A stretch of 8,869 nt of DNA from the NCBI GenBank assembly GCA_903864555.1, contig CAIPGJ010000888.1, forward strand, positions 1 to 8,869, in the 5' to 3' direction. Under the pieces are notes generated by a model. The model searched no databases. It had not been told where the DNA came from and was given only the letters and a program-made list of their open reading frames with translations. A program made the translations under genes and the position numbers. The stretch comes from an uncultured Pseudomonadota bacterium. GTDB taxonomy: Bacteria; Pseudomonadota; Gammaproteobacteria; Burkholderiales; SG8-39. Shown here piece after piece: positions 7,179 to 8,869 of the stretch (its first letter is position 1; each line of letters starts with the position of its first letter).

Positions 7179-7796
7179 TCAGCCCTTGAACAGGGCTGCA
7201 AACTGCCGCGCTGGCACTTCAGCGTCGGCAGCATCAAAAAGGGTCGTGATGACAGCCAGCGCATCGACACCGGCTTCCAGCAGTGAGGGGGCGTTGTCCA
7301 GGGTGATCCCGCCGATGGCGACCACCGGCAGGCCCACCGTCCTGCCTTCGCGGAACAGTGCCAGCGGCGCGCGCACCGCCCCGGGCTTGGTTGGTGAAGT
7401 GAAGGCTGCGCCGAAAGCGACGTAGTCGGCGCCGGCCGACCTTGCCGCGTGGGCAAGTTCAATGCGGTTGTAACAAGAGGCGCCCAGCAGGCGGCCGTTG
7501 CCGAGCAGCCGGCGAGCCTCGGCCAGTTCGCCATCCTCGCCGCCAAGGTGGGCGCCCTGTGCATCGACCTCTACGGCCAGACGGACATCATCGTTGACGA
7601 TGAACAGACAGGCGTGGCGGCGGCACAGCGCCGCCAGTTCAAAAGCCTGCTCCCGCTTGAGGGCAGTGCCTGCCTTCTTGTTGCGATACTGCAGCAGTGA
7701 CGCGCCACCCTTCAGCACCTGCTCGCACCTGCCCAGCAGCAGCGCGGTGTCCTCCAGGTCGGGTGTAATGGCGTAAAGTCCGCGGACTCCGGGCAT
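7179..7796 (-). CDS. thiE: Thiamine-phosphate synthase
   Basis: The product is 205 residues, a TIM-barrel enzyme that joins HMP pyrophosphate to the thiazole phosphate (carboxylated in bacteria) to give thiamine phosphate. Family motifs are in order: LYAITPD (7-13), LLQYRNK (34-40, the pyrophosphate-binding QxRxK), FIVNDD (65-70, Asn68 and the metal-binding Asp69), GAHLGGED (81-88), LGASCYN with Ser107, [17 protein letters not shown] (124-140, the TxTK-type loop with Thr136 and Lys137) and VVAIGGI (158-164). All expected active-site positions look intact. The ATG at 7796 lies 2 nt after the thiD stop and is preceded by a strong GGAGGAAA, so translation is probably coupled to thiD. No TPP riboswitch precedes the operon. 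hemL follows after 28 nt. Confidence 0.95.
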   Translation of the reverse strand: MPGVRGLYAITPDLEDTALLLGRCEQVLKGGASLLQYRNKKAGTALKREQAFELAALCRRHACLFIVNDDVRLAVEVDAQGAHLGGEDGELAEARRLLGNGRLLGASCYNRIELAHAARSAGADYVAFGAAFTSPTKPGAVRAPLALFREGRTVGLPVVAIGGITLDNAPSLLEAGVDALAVITTLFDAADAEVPARQFAALFKG

Positions 7797-7798
7797 GG

Positions 7799-8680
7799 CT
7801 ACTTTCCTCCGCCCTGATTCTCGCCTTCGGCTTCTTCATCCTCGTCGTGGCGAGCCCAGAAGAAGCGGTCGGGGATGGCCTGGCCCATGCCGGGGCGGAA
7901 GCCCGCCGCAAGAGACTGCCAGGTGAATTCCTGGGCCTCGCGCACGGCTTCCGGCACGTCGAGTCCGTTGGCGAGGTTGGCGGCGATGGCCGATGCCAGC
8001 GTGCAGCCCGAGCCGTGATAGCTGCCTGGCAGGCGCTCCCAGTCGTCGCTGCGCACCTTGCCGGCCGGTCCGTACAGGGTATTGATGACGCGTCCGGTGT
8101 TTTCGTGGGTGCCGGTGATCAGCACGAATTCGCAGCCCAGGCTGAGGATACGGCTGGCGCATTCCTCCAGATCGGGATCTTCGTCCTCATCGATCTCGTC
8201 GTCCTCTTCGGACTGGCGGCGCGCCAGGCGGCGCGCTTCCTGGCTGTTGGGTGTGATGATGGTGGTCTGCGGCAACAGCAGCTCGCTCATGGCCGCAATC
8301 ATGTCCTCGGAGGCCAGTTCATCGCCACGCCCGGACGCCAGCACGGGGTCGAGGATGAGCGGGATGTCCGGGTAATCGGAGACCACTTCGGCAATGGCGG
8401 CAATGTTCTCCACGCTGCCCAGCACGCCCATCTTGAAGGCGGCAACCGGCATGTCCTCGAGCAGCATGCGCGCCTGGTCAACCACCCAGTCCGGATCCAC
8501 CGCCATCACCGCTTCGACGCCGGCGGTGTCCTGGATGGTGATGGCTGTGACCACCGACAGGCCATGACAGCCCATGGCAGCCAGGGTGAGCAGATCGGCC
8601 TGCAGACCAGCACCCCCGGTGGGGTCTGTCGCGGCAAAACTGAGGACGATGGGAGGCAGGTTGGCGGATGAAGACGACAT
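7799..8680 (-). CDS. thiD: Hydroxymethylpyrimidine/phosphomethylpyrimidine kinase with acidic insertion and tail
   Basis: The product is a ribokinase-fold kinase of 293 residues, somewhat longer than typical ThiD (about 265). It phosphorylates HMP and HMP-P to HMP-PP, the pyrimidine half of thiamine. Seen: LSFAATDPTGGAGLQADL (13-30, substrate site), MGCHGLSVVTAITIQDT (36-52), KMGVLGS (83-89), ILDPVLASGRGDEL (109-122), TPNSQEA (143-149), LITGTHE (187-193) and the anion-hole GSYHGSGCTLASA (219-231) with the catalytic Cys226. Between TPNSQEA and LITGTHE lies a strongly acidic insertion (SEEDDEIDEDEDPD, 157-170), and the C terminus is also acidic (HDEDEEAEGEN). These account for much of the extra length. 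The ATG at 8680 is chosen because MSSSSANLPPIVLSF leads straight into the fold. A longer frame up to 8779 has no better signal. The gene is first in the operon and overlaps the thiE ribosome site. Confidence 0.94.
   Translation of the reverse strand: MSSSSANLPPIVLSFAATDPTGGAGLQADLLTLAAMGCHGLSVVTAITIQDTAGVEAVMAVDPDWVVDQARMLLEDMPVAAFKMGVLGSVENIAAIAEVVSDYPDIPLILDPVLASGRGDELASEDMIAAMSELLLPQTTIITPNSQEARRLARRQSEEDDEIDEDEDPDLEECASRILSLGCEFVLITGTHENTGRVINTLYGPAGKVRSDDWERLPGSYHGSGCTLASAIAANLANGLDVPEAVREAQEFTWQSLAAGFRPGMGQAIPDRFFWARHDEDEEAEGENQGGGK
7803..7810 (-). promoter_or_regulatory. Strong ribosome binding site of thiE within the thiD 3' end
   Basis: Read on the minus strand this is GGAGGAAA, 6 nt before the thiE ATG at 7796. 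It encodes part of the Gly-Gly-Lys end of ThiD, so thiD and thiE are closely linked in translation. It is the best Shine-Dalgarno in the operon. Confidence 0.8.
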
Positions 8681-8806
8681 CAGGACGACATTAAAAGGCG
8701 ATTGAGCCGAGATAAGCGGTTGTTGTAAGCGGGTTTTTTGGTGGCGGCCCGCCTGCCAACCGAGTAAGATGCTGGGCAATCATTGTAACCCAAGCATTGT
8801 CATCAA
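8681..8806. other. Divergent intergenic region between thiD and the rubredoxin gene
   Basis: This 126-bp gap should hold outward promoters for both genes. I see a TACAAT on the minus strand (8782-8787) but no well-placed -35 partner, so I do not call a promoter. The conserved boxes of a TPP (THI-box) riboswitch are absent. A short GCGGG/CCCGC inverted pair (8729-8733 and 8748-8752) surrounds a T-run and has no clear role. Confidence 0.5.
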
Positions 8807-8869
8807 ATGATTGAAACCACACAAGAATACAAAACGTGGATGTGCCTGATCTGCGGCTGGATCTACGAC
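8807..8869 (+). CDS. rubA: Rubredoxin, N-terminal fragment (window ends inside the gene)
   Basis: The 21 visible codons from the ATG at 8807 give MIETTQEYKTWMCLICGWIYD. The CLICGWIYD block is the first iron knuckle of rubredoxin (CxxCGxxYD) with Cys13 and Cys16. The second knuckle would lie about 30 residues downstream, outside the window. Known: rubredoxins are small Fe(Cys)4 electron carriers in the cytoplasm, for example for alkane hydroxylases or peroxide/superoxide reduction. An in-frame TAA at 8786-8788 limits the start to this ATG. The Shine-Dalgarno is poor. It is divergent from thiD, an arrangement I recall from other gammaproteobacteria. Confidence 0.88.
   Translation, partial: MIETTQEYKTWMCLICGWIYD

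Noticed and set aside
7151..7564. An upstream extension of hemL by 138 codons
   Set aside because: The extra part is thiE read in another frame. ThiE motifs are intact in the true frame, and the HemL family starts at the ATG at 7150.
8681..8779. An upstream extension of ThiD by 33 codons
   Set aside because: The extension adds no fold element, has no better ribosome site and would fill most of the divergent promoter region. Starting at 8680 agrees with the family N terminus.
8681..8806. Possible TPP riboswitch before thiD
   Set aside because: The conserved CTGAGA and ACCTGATCTGGATAATGCC-like boxes are not present on the minus strand.

Overview
This is a GC-rich bacterial window, most likely from the chromosome of a gammaproteobacterium. 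Three things point there: a close relative of E. coli YbdL, an MscL channel, and a minus-strand thiD-thiE-hemL cluster with a rubredoxin gene facing away from thiD. The ThiD also has sequence signatures I associate with gammaproteobacterial homologues. The assignment rests on recalled family patterns, not on a search.

Layout from left to right. Bases 1-1062 (+) hold the 3' part of a gene for a protein with a formylglycine-generating-enzyme-like (SUMF1/FGE-sulfatase) fold. It has no cysteines, so it cannot use the FGE cysteine chemistry. Bases 1063-1155 are a short, very AT-rich convergent gap (about a quarter G+C by hand count) with an imperfect 22-bp direct repeat. Bases 1156-3611 (-) are a two-gene operon: a UMF1/Atg22-like major facilitator permease translationally coupled to a YbdL-type methionine (aromatic) aminotransferase. 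Bases 3612-3873 separate this operon from a divergent plus-strand pair. That pair is a CorA-family divalent-cation transporter with an MgtE-N-like domain and a GMS in place of the GMN signature, followed by the mechanosensitive channel MscL.

A hairpin near 5813-5833 lies between mscL and the converging hemL. Bases 5858-8680 (-) are the tightly packed operon thiD (HMP/HMP-P kinase), thiE (thiamine-phosphate synthase) and hemL (glutamate-1-semialdehyde aminomutase). It supplies thiamine phosphate and the heme precursor 5-aminolevulinate. The window ends inside a divergent rubredoxin gene (8807 onward).

Most of the content is core housekeeping. I found no mobile element, CRISPR array, RNA gene or clearly new multi-gene system. 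The points most worth a second look are the MgtE-N/CorA protein with its GMS motif, the acidic insertion and tail in ThiD, the permease-aminotransferase coupling, the cysteine-free FGE-like protein, and the AT-rich repeat next to it.
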